A program made the translations under genes and the position numbers. 64,000 nucleotides of DNA, from NCBI RefSeq assembly GCF_000516985.1, contig NW_006917094.1, forward strand, positions 992,001 to 1,056,000, given 5' to 3'. Below the pieces are notes generated by a model. The model worked only from the letters and a program-made list of their open reading frames with translations. It did no database searches and was not told the origin of the DNA. Positions 46,613 to 59,777 of this stretch are shown in pieces. The stretch is from Pestalotiopsis fici W106-1. Its lineage: Eukaryota > Ascomycota > Sordariomycetes > Amphisphaeriales > Sporocadaceae. Every line of letters starts with the position of its first letter. Positions within the stretch are counted from its first letter, which is position 1.

Positions 46613-49066
46613 ATGCATCATCCGCAAGATGAAGTTCATCAACATTCCCTCAAAGACCCCGAGTCTTTCTGGGGCCATCAAGCCGAGCAACTCTACTGGC
46701 ACAAAAAGCCCGACAGCATCCTCGCGCGGACTGGTAAGACTCTGAAAAGCGGCACGAGACATCCAAGCTGGGAATGGTTTCCTGGGGGAGAATTGTCCAA
46801 CTGCTTCAACTGCGTTGATCGACATGTGCTGGCTGGCAACGGAAACCATCCTGCCATCTTCTACGACAGCCCAGTAACCACGACAAAACAGACCATTACA
46901 TATGCGCAACTTCTCGACGAGGTAGAGACGCTCGCCGGCGTCCTACGGGACGAAGGTGTCAAGAAGGGTGATGTCGTGCTCATTTACAGTAAACAAAAAG
47001 GCCTCCAATATCGCCGCCGAGCAAATTTTGCTGACATCTGAATAGTGCCAATGATACCGGCAGCTTTGATCGGCATCCTCGCCATCAACCGTCTTGGTGC
47101 CGTTCACGCAGTCGTCTTTGGTGGATTCGCCGCATCATCTTTGGCCCAGCGCATCGAAGCATCAAACGCCGTGGCCATTCTCACAGCTTCATGCGGTATT
47201 GATGGAAACAAACCGCCAATCAGCTACAAGCCGCTCATCCGGGAGGCCATCCAGCTCTCAAAGCACAAGCCCGAGAGAGTACTCGTATGGCAGAGAAATG
47301 AGCTGCGTTGGGATCCTCTGGACAAGACCGGAGGGGAGCGGAATTGGTTCAAGCTGGTCAGAAGCGCGCGAGCCAGGGGTATGAGGGCAGACTGTGTTCC
47401 GGTCAAATCCAGCGACCCAATCTACATAATCTACACGAGCGGCACGACTGGTTCTCCCAAGGGAGTGGTCAGAGATGCGGCCGGCCATGCAGTCGGACTG
47501 CATCTCTCCATCAGCTATCTTTTCGGGGTTCATGGCCCTGGAGATGTGATATTCACTGCAAGGTCAGTCCTTTGACACAATTCCCGGCCACCCTTTGACC
47601 ATCACTAAAGAATCGACATGCTTACGACAACAGTGACATTGGATGGGTTGTAGGACACAGCTTCATCCTGTATGCGCCGCTTCTCACGTAAGTAAATCCA
47701 GTCTCCCCATATGTGCATGGCCCTTGGAACGTCTTGCTGATATATCTCTCATAGGGGAGCCGCGACAGTACTCTACGAAGGGAAGCCTATTGGAACTCCA
47801 GATAGCTCTAGTTTCTGGCGTATTGTACAGGTGAGTCCAACCTTCGAAGAGACCTCTAGCAAACATGCGCTAACCATTGTGCTTGCACCTAGGAATACAA
47901 GGTCAACAGTCTTTTTACAGCACCAAGTAAGTAAAACAAACAAAGTTCACATGAGGATAACTATACTAACATGGACAGCTGCACTTCGGGCTATCAAAAG
48001 AGATGACCCAGAAAATAAACACTTGGAAAGAATTGGCGAGAATGGAGGCCTCAAGTCGCTCAGAGCTCTGTTTCTTGCTGGTGAAAGATCAGAACCGTCA
48101 ATCATTTCCATGTATCAGCAACTCCTTCAAAGGCACGCTGCACCAGGCGCCACAGTGATCGATAACTGGTGGTCTTCAGAATCAGGCTCTCCAATTTCTG
48201 GACTCAGCCTATACCCACACGCTGGCAAGGACAGGACGATAACAGACAGGCAGGAAAAGCCCTTGAGTGTGAAGCCAGGCAGTGCTGGAAAGCCAATGCC
48301 GGGCTTTGATGTCAGAGTTGTGGACGACGATGGTAATGAATTGAAAAGAGGCAAGATGGGCAATATTGTCATGGCAATTCCGCTGGCGCCCACAGGCTTT
48401 CGAACCCTGTGGCAGGACGAAGAGAGATTCTATAAAGGATATCTCAAAAGATTTGGTGGGAAATGGCTCGACACTGGTGACGCGGGCATGATTGACTTGG
48501 ACGGATACATAAGTATCATGAGCCGAAGCGATGACTTGATCAATACTGCAGGTCATCGTCTATCTACAGGTCAGATTGTCTCACATGGAAATGTTTATTT
48601 GAGCTTGCTAACATCAATGATAGGTGCTATTGAACAAGCCATTACCAGCCATCCCCTGGTGGCAGAAGCAAGTGTGATAGGCATACCAGACAACCTCAAG
48701 GGTCAGCTGCCGTTTGCCTTTATCACGCTCTCGGTTCCCGATCATCCTTCATCTGCTATACCAGACAAGAAGATTGGCGATGAAATTCAGAAGCAAGTAC
48801 GGACCCAAATAGGTGGCATCGCGACCCTTGGCGGCATCATACAAGGGAAAAACATGATTCCTCGCACTCGGTCTGGCAAAACACTGCGAAGAGTGCTGAG
48901 AGAACTGGTTGAGAATGCAGTCCACGGCGATTTTGATAAACATGTCACTTGGCCTGCAACTATCGAAGACGCTTCAGTCATAGATGTGGCTCGGAGTAAA
49001 GTTGCCGAGTACTTCAAGGAAAAGGGTACTGCACACAAGGCCATCGAGGAGCGTGCCAAATTGTAG
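46613..49066 (+). CDS. Short-chain acyl-CoA synthetase, PrpE/ACSS3-like
   Basis: Seven exons: 46613-46988, 47046-47562, 47634-47687, 47755-47830, 47893-47926, 47979-48569, 48624-49066; 696 aa. The start has the ACS N-domain (DPESFWGHQAEQLYWHKKPD). Adenylation motifs: YTSGTTGSPKG at ~255-265, GWVVGHSFILYAPLLTGA, WWSSESGSPISG (in place of the more common WWQTETG), LDTGDAG, and the C-terminal lysine motif RTRSGKTLRR. The GWVVGHSF to PIGTPD segment resembles propionate-CoA ligases more than acetate-CoA ligases. It forms acyl-CoA from acid, ATP and CoA. It has no clear C-terminal peroxisomal signal (ends RAKL, which is a non-consensus variant of SKL). It lies behind a permease on the same strand. 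Confidence 0.92.
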
Positions 49067-51303
49067 TATTATAGATGTACTCGAGTCTAGAATAAGCGTT
49101 TCTTCTCTGGAATTCCAGGCCAAGAATAACCAACACAATGAACGGACCGTCGAATGCAAGACACTTGAGTAGCCGGATGAACAAAATATATCAGCTCATA
49201 CATCAGCTCATGGAAACCATTTAACAGAAGGCTTGAAACTTTGATACGCCACAGAGCGGCTAGTTGGTGTGGCTTACCCAGCAAAGTCTCAAAAGGCTGT
49301 TGTCAGTTATATGAAATTATGACGGCTGCGCTTCACGTTTGTGTGGACGCCCAACCTTTGACACTCATATAGTTGCACTTTTGTTTCTGAGCTTACAGAT
49401 GGCGTGGTATAATGGTTATGTTGAGCACTCATTTGCTCATCTTAAGTCCAATAGCTTTGCGATATCTGATTACATTCTTTGGAAGTTCTGCACATGTTCG
49501 TTGGCATTCACAAATGCACGTAAAAATGCAAAAGGGACCTTTTCTTTTGCATAAGCCAGTCACTTTCTGGCTGCCAAACTTGCGTAATGTACTCTGTAGG
49601 AGCAATGCATCTGGGTAACGCACCTCAACAAATTCTGCAGGGTGCGATTCACATTGCGCCGCTTAACTGCAATGCACAACCGCTCCAACGCACATTTATC
49701 TGCATATCTCATGCACTACTTTTTGTATTCAACATATCTGGTTTCTCCTCCCATGATCTCATGAGCTCGGAGAATAGCCCACAATGATCAAGGAGACTCA
49801 ACAAGATAATACGAAGTGCTCATGGACCGAAATCTCGGCCCTTTGGCGGTGACCGGAACTCCAATATGTCCGTCATTCTTTTCTTAATCAAAAGGCAAGA
49901 TTTTCATTTGACTCTATTTCTTTTCCACTTACTTCCAGCCTCATTGAGAGAGCAGGTATCTGGTACAAATTCATACGACCACGCCCTCTGGACAAGTATT
50001 TCATGGTATAGCAACAAGATGGAATAAACTCGACGTGTTCGAGAAAGGTTGACCGGATGACCTGTCACCGACTGAGAAAGCAAATAGCAACCAAAGCCCA
50101 TTGGCCAATGAGATGCTTTGAGAGCAAAGTAAACATGCCATATTAACGTTTGGCAGATTTTGCTTGGCAAAGGGAGGCTGGGGGGGAGTCAAGGAAAAGA
50201 AGAAAAAGAAATGCTCTACATGAAAATATATGCTATCAAGGTTTCGAGACACTCCAATATGACCGAATACACTTTTTTGCATGGTTTCTTCTTTAGGGTA
50301 TCGACTCTGTTTCGCAAAGCCATGATCGGTGTGTCGGAATGTATTCTCCTGCAAGCCACGTGCAAGGAACGCCCTGGCAGTCTGGAAAAAGACAAAAGCA
50401 AAATCTTCAAAGTAGGCCAGATTTGGAAACAAGCTTCTCGGGACCCAGAAACATGTTGTTTTTAGGTTTTGGATCAACACGCTCTTTCGCGCGATAGGAA
50501 ACTGCGGGATTTTGACCACGGCTCGTTCGCATAAAATCACCGACATTTGGAATCGTGACAATCCCCTTGCAGAGAGGTTCAAGGCGATGTTCAACATTGA
50601 TTACACCAAGAAAGAATAACGGGATCAAAGTATGTATGAATGTCGTCACTTGAGTTCTCCCGTGCGCAATGTATAACATATCTTGATTGAGCATGTCCTT
50701 TTTCGAATGCTCCTCCTCATGACAGTGCCGATCTGCCGAAAGCATCACCCCCAAAAAGTTATTATACCTGTCATCTACCGCATCAATTCGGCCTAATTGG
50801 TATAAAGTTGACAATTGTGGGGGGAATGTATCAACCATTACCATCATTACAGGTTACCTTGGCGGAATACAGCACAATAAACATCCAGCCCCTTCATTAT
50901 CAAGCCTTGGCAAACATGTCTATGAATACGATTTGCGAACCGAGTAAACAGTGGCATTGACCATAAGTGGGAAGCCCAAAACGAGCCAAGCGGGTAGGTT
51001 AAGCTCTAGGTGTACTCTTTTGGTCAGTGATATGCTCACAAGGTCCAGCGCCAATAGTCACATTCGGCAATGGCCGCAACAATACCCGCCGATGCCTCCT
51101 CGGCCGCGATGGGATTAGATCAAGGTGTGTTGCAACTTTATAGAGCCCGTATGCTCGTCCCTGTGCCAAGCGTCAACGGTGCCTTAGCGAACCAAGGTGT
51201 TGGTACGCGATACTGTCCAAGTTCTTCCAAAGTTTCAAGTCCACAGTGCCTGAATGGAAATGGAACTGAACTCTATGGTATTCATCGCTTTCAGCCCTGT
51301 GAC
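49067..51303. other. Intergenic, about 2.2 kb
   Basis: Nothing coding is supported. ORFs of 60-198 codons occur on both strands but look random in composition and lack conserved motifs. The right end is the 3' flank of the BRCT gene. Confidence 0.5.
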
Positions 51304-52322
51304 CTAAATCTGTGGGCGTTGGCCACTCGGAGGTGGTTCGTCATCCGGAGGCCGTGATGGCGTTGCTTTCGGTTCGCTAGACTTATCTATTGTAAGCTCT
51401 CCACGGGAGAACTTTGTTGAGCTCGGCGGTTTGGACGCCATGCCAAAGACGCTTTGTTGGCCTTTTGCGGCCATCTTCAGGTTGCTAAATCTTGCTTCCG
51501 GTAATCGCTTGCCAGCCTTGATACTCTCCATGATCCTGTTGACGCGTTAGTGGTTCATGCTCCTTTTGATGGTTTCGTACTTTCACGGGTATCTGACCAT
51601 TCGACTCCCACAAACTTCACGGCAGCGCCACCAACTTTTTGTATCTCCTTTTGAAGCTTGCCTCCGGCGAGGCCTCCACCACCACCGTTGCCACCACCGG
51701 CTGGACGTCCAAGTATGACATGCGTGACTTGCCTCCTACCCAGATGAATTGACATTCTGGCACCGTGTTCAGCGAGTAAATGCTTGAGTTTGTGGTCTGA
51801 TATAACGGGGTATGTGCTGCCATTGACGTAGACCACGACGCCATCGAAAATCTTTCTTGGTCTGTCGATCTTCTCCTGCTGCGATTCATCCTCTGACTTG
51901 CGCCGCCTCGCCAAGTTTTCCTCTGCCGTCAGTTTGTTTTCGTCTCCGTTGGCCAACGAGGACTGGTCGGACCCCCGTGATGTCGAGCTCAAGCTCCGTT
52001 TCATGGTCCCCGGTTTGACCAACATGTCCATGACTGAATTCTTGGCTCGAGCACGAAGCTCCGGTGGCACAATGCCTTGCAATTCTGGATCCCAGTGTTG
52101 TGATCCCGCCCCGACGGCATCAGACATGCGCTGGCCGCCGCCGGCTCCGCTCCGGAATTGTGACTGAAGCTTTGCGCTCCTCGAGTCCCGCCATCCTGTA
52201 CTTCCTCCCAGGCGGTTTTCTGCTCGCTGGTGGCCGGTAGACGAAGAGTTCCACGGATCAAAAGATGAGCCAAACTTGGGCGTGGCGGCCTTTGGTATAT
52301 CTGATTTGTGTGGTGATGGCAT
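51304..52322 (-). CDS. BRCT-domain protein, Rev1-type
   Basis: Two exons on the minus strand, 51598-52322 and 51304-51535, intron 62 bp (GTCAGA...CAACAG), 318 aa. Residues ~1-150 are low-complexity and polar. One BRCT domain runs from ~157: KIFDGVVVYVNGSTYPVISD, HGARMSIHLGRRQVTHVILG, a Gly-rich insert, VKFVGVEWIMESIKAGKRLP. The splice site restores the invariant Trp of the third BRCT helix. The domain resembles the BRCT of the translesion polymerase Rev1, but no polymerase domain is present, so it is a stand-alone BRCT protein, probably nuclear and involved in DNA-damage response by phosphopeptide or DNA binding. The Gly-rich loop (GGGNGGGGGLAGG) is an odd insertion inside the domain. Confidence 0.85.
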
Positions 52323-53413
52323 TGGTGATATTTATCTACAAGACTGCTTATGCATAAAGAGAGAGACCCAGCAAACGGGCACAGGATCGATCCTACGTCG
52401 GCTGTTGTAATGTATGCACATGCACCAAGAACGGAGGCGTAGTAGAATTTGCTTATGCTGTTGGTTCTCTGTGCATTATCGTGAGATGCAAATATGTAGA
52501 TACAATAATAAGCTTGCATGCATAAAGCACGCGCCCGCGACCCTGAGATTTTGTCCCAGCTGGCGGCTGCATTTGTCGATGTCATGACTCGTTGCGGTGC
52601 CAATGACAACGGCACGCCTGCACACGAAAACACGTGACGTTGGTGCCTTAGGGTCTAATTGCACCTAGACAATGATGCACCTCAAATTCCAGCGCACTCC
52701 AGTTGTTAGTCAGATGTACTAATAACTACCGTAGAGCTAAGATAAAAATATAAACCGCCATTCAGGATATCATATTCTCAGCCTTCACTCCCACTGCAAC
52801 ATATCTTGGTGACCACGAAACATTCATTGGTCACTGTGGAAGTCAGCTGTCGCCGCAGCAAGCGACGACACCCCCGACATAGAAAGATCCACATACCTAC
52901 GTACGAATACATGCGTACGGCCGCATTGAACGCCGTTTCCTGTCAACCTTGCAAGTACTCTGACCTCCCCGGTCTGATTCGGATGAACAAAGAGGGCAGA
53001 GAGGGGGGTGGCAGACTGATTCCTGGCTCGGCCAACAGCACGCGAGAACAGCACGAAAACGCACATCAAGCCTCCCCCGGCTGCGTCCAATCGGGTCTTC
53101 TTGCACAGCTCTCGCATCGCCGCGCAGCAAGCAGCAATGTTTCTGCGCTGTAAGTGCGGCTCGCTCAGAAAATCATTACCAGGGGGGCGCGCCCAGATGG
53201 GAGGGGAGGGAGGACCCGGGGGTTGGGCAGCCTGACTGGCCTCCTTCTCTCTCTTTGCTGGCCTCTTTTTCTTGTCCTGTCTCGTCTCTCGCTTGTTTCG
53301 TGTGGGAGCCCGGACGGGAAATCAGGCGCCGGACATGAAGTCTTGTTCTAGGGCTCCCTGACACTGCTCGGATCTTGCCAATGTACGATTGTCAGGAGGC
53401 ACCGCGCGCACAT

Positions 53414-53430
53414 ACACACACACACACACA
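53414..53430. repeat. (AC)n microsatellite
   Basis: An uninterrupted run of about eight AC units in the gene desert. Confidence 0.9.
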
Positions 53431-54290
53431 TGCTGCCGAACAAGTTGTTACTGCTGCTCTGCTTGCTAGGGGGGTCCCCTCCCCGCAGATCTCCATCGTC
53501 GTCACTATCCTCGGGCGATGGATCGAGGGTGTAAATTGACCAAAACGCAATGGCTGCTTCATGCATGTCAGTATTGCACAAGAGTCCTGCACCCTGGACG
53601 ATATCCGTTTCCGCTATTCCCTTCAGAAAAATCTAACGCGGCCTGCCTCATATGGAAACCCTCCAGACTTTCTAAGCGACTAGGTTGGGTGTACCTAGGG
53701 AGAGGGCAAGCCAAGAGAGGGCAGCAGCCAAAGGAGGGGTGACGTGCGTCTCGCTATTTCTGGGGGGCTGGGCTGCTGGCGGGCAGTTGTTTTTGATGGC
53801 TGATGCGCTGCAAACTGCATTGTACTGCGCAGGCGGCAGGCTCAGCGGCAGCGGCAGCAGCCTATCTGTCCGGCTGACGAATTCTTTCTCCAGCGCATGT
53901 CCCGCCCATGAGAGGCAATGTGAAGTGTCGATACGCCACCTGGCTCCAAAAGCATGACCTGCCTTTCATTGCAAAGCTTCTCTCTGGCGCTTTTCCGCCT
54001 CCACTACTGGAAGCCATCAAGCAACCTCCTCTGCAATGAATTGAATCCAGAAGCGACAATCGGCCAGCCCAGATCCGCACAAGACAGGGGCATTGAGGCT
54101 GTAAAACTACTGTGGGCTCCCATGTATAATGAGATCTACTATTGCTGCACAGCAGAGCTTGACCAAGCGTTCATGCACGATAGGGTCGTTTCTTGCCTGG
54201 GTCTGGCCTGCCTGGCTCCTGTCTGTCGCGCACAGCGCAGCGCACATCTGTCAATTAGCATCGATCTTCCCCAGCATTTGTTCAAGCGGC

Positions 54291-54309
54291 CGAGCGAGCG
54301 AGCGAGCCA
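54291..54309. repeat. (GAGC)n microsatellite
   Basis: About four tandem GAGC/CGAG units in the gene desert. A TGGC/TTGC-type stretch follows near 54356-54381. Confidence 0.8.
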
Positions 54310-57230
54310 ACGTCTTAGGATACACTAAAGACATGGCATGGTAATTCTGAATGCTGCTTGCTGGCTTGCTGGCTGGCTGGCTGCTGTATAATGGGCTCCT
54401 GCCAATGCTGCCGCTGCCGCCTGCATTCCCGTCTGTAATTGTGATCCTTCAGCCAAGCCTTTTCTTTTCTGCCGGCATGGGAGATCGCCACCTTGTGAAC
54501 TCGCTGGCATTCACCACGGGTTCTTCCTTTTGTTCTTACTACATACGTACATGGTTTCCTTCCACCCTCCTCCATCCATCCTCCTCCTCTCCGCCAGCCT
54601 CATGGATCCTCTGTCCGCTGTGGTGCCACTTGCGGTGTTTGTGACGGCCCCGACCGTACCTAGGTAGCAGGCCCTCATCGATAATTATCGAGATTAAATG
54701 CGTCCGTGCAATACCTGTCCACGGATAGACAGGGCCCTGAAGTAAGGTAAGGTATGGCTTCCCTTGCCCGGTGTGCAAGTGTACATATAGGATTTGTATT
54801 TCTTGCCTTGCCGCGCTTCTCGAAGTGGAAAGCATATCATAATCCCTAGTCACCCAGTTTGTCCGTTATGGTGGAATTTTTCCCCCCTGGTGGGCGTGGA
54901 TATTCTCAGTTAATTCCAGGCTGGATTTCAAATTTAGAGGGTCCCTATCCTCGATTTGTAGCATGGACCGTACAACAGCCCATAACCACACACCCAACTT
55001 TTCTTTTCTCGGGGCGATGGCTGGGGGAGATATGCTGTCTTTCCAATCGGATGCTCTTCAGTTGAGGGCCATGGACGTACTAGTCGATACACGAGATCAT
55101 TAGGATTGGCCTGCGGATTATCGAGTCCACCCTCAAATGAAAAAAAAAAGCCCACACGGGACACTATCATTTGAAGTCATACAGAACAGGCATCTAGGGA
55201 GTTCAACCACCGGCATATGCGTATCATACTTGCTTCTGCTTGCTTCTTCCAACGCTTCCAGCCTCTGAAGCTGCTGCCAGAGTGCTTTGTGCTGATCTTC
55301 TCTTTCCACCAGGTCATATGTACTCTGGTGGCTGTGTGTGAGCGAAACCGCGTCTTCGCAGTGCCGAAGGCACAGGGTACCATGATCATCATCTCTCACT
55401 CTCGGTCTTATCAAGTAGTAGTACTCTTTCTCTGTACTTTGGACACTACGGAGACCAATCCATGGCTTGTCAAGTACGTGGTATGAGTATATCGAGCACC
55501 CACAAACCCTGCCTGGTCATCAAGAGCAATGACCACCACCTCCTCCCTTCCCGCCTGGAGACAGGGACAAGGGCCAACAGGTAGGGAGACAGGCAATGGA
55601 TACTATGTACACTACTGTGTACACAGCAGCTTGCTGCCAGCAACGCGCACCGTATTTTCCTCCTCTTGTCACCCCCCATGTCCGTCCAAGTGCTTGGCTT
55701 GCAGGTGGTGCAAGCCTTTGATGGCTGCGTGGGTCTAGGTATGCGGCTTTTTGCTTGATCGCGGTCGTCCTCGATAGGCCCGGTCCTCTCATGCCGGCAC
55801 CTATCTCTAGCTTAGCTCACGCCCCCCCTTCTCGCGACCTTCCTAGCACAGCAATAGCGCGACGGATTGCAGGCTGGGGTGTGGGATGTGGATTGTGGAC
55901 TTGTGGATTTTCGAGGTCCAGGCTGCACTGACACTAGATATGTGAAGTGCGGATAGGCAAGGCAAGGCAAAATATTTAGCATCAAACAAGAAGCCGACGG
56001 CGATTGAAAGGACCCAGTTCATGGTCGTTGTTGGTCGTTAGTTGTAGTACCTACCAGTCTACACTAGTCCAGTCCACTCCAAAAATTCCCAAGTCAGTCG
56101 GTAGGCCGGCTCTGGCTTCCCAGCGCCCTACCAAATAGTACAGTGGTACACGTACGCACACAAACTCAAACCGTAGGGCACTACACTACTACCTGCGACT
56201 ACTACTACGGGTACCGGGCTCTTTTTGCTGCAACTAGGAGCGGGTGCGTAACGCAACTCCAATGTAATGTACGATTTAAGCTCGCATCTGAAAGGGCCAC
56301 ACTTTCAGGGGGGGACCTCGTCCTCTTGAGATCAGAGTACATTGGCAGCAGCAGCAGCATCTTGGGGCTGTCTCTTTTTCGACGGTTCATTATACAACCT
56401 CGTGGTACCAATGATGTTCATGTAATGTAGAAAGATGACATGCACGCATGCGTGACGGGTAGATACCACGACATTGCAATTACTTTGGACCTTTTTTTGC
56501 AACAGCAACAAGAGAGAAATATCAATTCATTATCATTGTTCGTGGGGTCTCGGGCGGCCCCAAACCATTTCATCTCATCAAATGTCTTGCGCCTATCTTG
56601 CATAACCATAGTGTAGCGCAAGCGGCACTGAAGGAAAAAAGTGACGATGCGCCCCCCTCCCCATATCTCATTCCCCCCTCCCCTTCTGGGCTGGGGGCCT
56701 TGCCCACCATCCACCCCCATCGACATACATAGCCGCGCTGGGCTTGCCCTCGCGGCTTCTTCCCCGAGTGACTACCCTTGCTCGGGAAAGAATTGAGAGA
56801 GGAGGGGGGAATTATGGGGAGATCTCACCAACACACACACAAGTAAGATGACACTCTTTTTTTGAACGTTTTGTTGGCAAATCCAAAACATAAGCACCGG
56901 AATGTCACCCACCCAAGGGGGCTTACTTGTTCATCATACGATTGAAAGATAATAGGTAATATCTCTTTCTTTATGGAGCAAATGCAGACGTGAGGGAAAA
57001 AAAACAAAAAACAAAAAAGAGGTACATAGGTCTCTGATGAGGATTTTCATTTCATCCGAGAGCAGAGGAAGATGACTAGGGCCCTGGGGAGAGAAGCGGG
57101 GGGGCTCCTCCAGGCGTATACGAAAGAGAAGATCCCACAGGTGAAATTTTGTTTTCTTATTCGTTTATTCTCGGTTCAAGAAGATTTCCAATTCCAAGGA
57201 TTTGTTCGCCAAGGGGAAGGGGTTGAACAG

Positions 57231-57261
57231 AAAAAAAAACCAAAAAAAAAAAAAAAAAAAA
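57231..57261. repeat. Poly-A tract
   Basis: Two adjacent A runs interrupted by CC, together about 28 A. A short A-rich tract also occurs near 57000. Confidence 0.85.
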
Positions 57262-58566
57262 CCAGAGACCATCATATTGATCATAGTGGATAACTAAGTT
57301 CAATTACGGATCGTGATCCCGGAGGTCTGGATTTTCAACGCTGGCGGCAGCGCGGACGGACTTTTTCTTTCTTTCTTCACATCCCTACGTACCTACATTA
57401 GACAGCCGAAATGGCCGAGAAATTTACTACTGCAACTTTGGTTGTATGTACGTACGTTGTTTCCTCGTGCTTTGCCGATCTCGTTTTTTTAGTCAGGAGT
57501 ATTGAGTCTCTCACAAAAAAGACCATCCATGGGTTTTCGCTGCCCGCTTCGCGGCCGCCATGGGTGGTGGGCAAGGGCTTGCTTGTCTTCCGGGTCTAGA
57601 CGACAGGAGGCCAAAGGGTCTTGATATGTATGAGGGCATATTACTAAAGTCTAACAACGCTACTTTTTTGTTGTCCCTTATATTGTGCATACACTTACCG
57701 AGGCAGCATCTGTAAATAGTAACTTGATCCCTACCTAACCGAGTAGTACTACCAATAAACCATTGAAGGTTACTATCAAGAATCGCAAGAAGCGCGATCA
57801 CGGGCCTCTTCTTTTGCTGGGTCTTGTCGGAACCGAGCACCGGTCTCGTAAAGTGCGTGGTCGCGTAAGGGGAAAAAAAGAGAGTTTGACATGGTAGTAT
57901 AATAGTGAGGTACTTTTTTATTTTTTTATGCTGAGGTGAATTATGGCAAGCCGACCCAAAAGCCTCACTCCATATGGAAAGGAATTGGGGAGGCTTGGAG
58001 GAGGAAACGCACTGACGACAAAAAGAGGCGTTTTTGGGGAGAAGACGAATCGCGCTGGACTCGTTTTAGAGGATCAAAGACAATTGCTTGTATATTCCGC
58101 CTAAACAAGATCTATCCATCTGTCATGTCTCGCAGTATACTTTTTGTTCTTGTCCCGCCTTCAGACTCCCAACTCAAGGTCGAGCCGTGAATCATTTCAA
58201 GCCATGGTCTAGTTTTCAAGGCGTGGCTATCCGTTGGTTCTCATGGAGTCTACGGGTAGGTTAGTCGATCATTCGGTATTTCTGGCCGGCACAACTCAAC
58301 AACAAAAGAAAAGAAATAATTCATCTATTGGGCAGAAAACATAAAATAAAATCAAGAGCCCACTCCAGTACGGAATAAAGTGTGTACAGAGAGATAGCGA
58401 AGTATAACCCGCTTGGCTGTCCCCAGAAGGGAGGGAGTGGATGGGACGGCGATCATCGGACAAGCGCGATGGAGACCGTGGGCAAGGATCGCGGCTATGT
58501 AGAGTTACGTGGTACCTCGTAAGCAGCAGCCAGCCAGCCCAGTGTAGTGAACAACAACGGCGGAGA

Positions 58567-58610
58567 TTTTTTTTTTTCCTCTTTTTTTTTTCTTTTCTTT
58601 TTCTTTCGCT
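58567..58610. repeat. Polypyrimidine (T-rich) tract
   Basis: About 44 bp made only of T and C, mainly T. It could be a transcript leader signal or slippage product; no gene is attached. Confidence 0.85.
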
Positions 58611-59746
58611 ACAGCTAACGACACTGTAGGGGCGTTGAACTATGAGCTCACAGAGTAGCGGTGAAGGATCCACTAAACTGGGACCGGGACAGCTCTGAAC
58701 TTTGGAACCTGGACAGGCTGGTTTGGCTGGCAATGCTGGCCTATCGAATGCTTGCACCACTCATCTTCTCCCCTCTTTCGTCGTCATGAAAGAGAAAAAG
58801 AGAGAGGGACAAAAATGTCATACTGTGTGCCGAAATAAGTCGTGATTGCGGGCAGAAACTACCTACTGACAAGGGATGTTTTAAATCGTTGGTGGACGTA
58901 TCGCGGGGATAGAGCAAAAGAGAGAACAGACGGTGGCCGAGGCCCTTTAATTGTTGTTGGCTTACCTCGGTGCGCCGGTTCCAAATGTTGGTACTTGTTG
59001 GTGTAAAAAAAGTAAATGCCTTGAAAGAATAGTGAGCTAGTTGACCAACAGTCGAGTCACTATGAACCTGGCATATGTTATTGTGGTTTCATGTTTCCAA
59101 GTGAATTCAGTGTAAAAGCACATTGAAAGGCATAGCAGTCCCAAAAAAAGAGTATAATAGTAGCTATGCAATAGACGTATGCGGGTGTGGTTTATTTGTC
59201 CTGCATCAATTCCATTGTTCATGTCGTGGCTGCAGCTGGAGTCTGTATGTAGGTAATGTAGAAAAGGTACATTGCATGGCTCTGTTAGGTATTGCCTGCA
59301 CATCAAATGTAGGCTGTAGTGAGAATTTTAGTGTGTACATTACCTATGTAGCCCAGGTACGTACAGAGGGCAGAGGCTTACACAGTAGTAGCTAGCAATC
59401 AGGCCGCATGTACTTAGTAATAGTAGCGCAGAAAACGAGGGAGACACATAGTATGTCGTGCATCACATCCACGTTCCGTCTTCCAATTGGAAGAGCGTCG
59501 GTTGGACGAGAAATGGCCACGCCATGAGTAGAAGAGGGAACTTAATTGCGTCTCTTGGCAAGCCAGCTCTCACGCTAGTCCTAGAGAACTGGAATCTGTA
59601 GAGAAAAGACAGGAAAGAGGAGTGAATTAGTGAGAGAAAAAGAAACAACAACAGCCTGATGGAAAAAGATCGCAACCCGTAAGATTGTATGTCTACGCAG
59701 TAGTCTATCTTTTCCTTCACTTTTTGGCCCCCCTCTTCCCCCCTTC

Positions 59747-59777
<31 letters not shown>
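59747..59777. repeat. (GCTT)n microsatellite
   Basis: About seven to eight perfect GCTT units. It is the longest tetranucleotide array in the window. Confidence 0.9.

Noticed and set aside
50001..50597. 198-codon minus-strand ORF in the spacer before the BRCT gene
   Set aside because: Aromatic-rich, low-complexity translation without domain or splice support.
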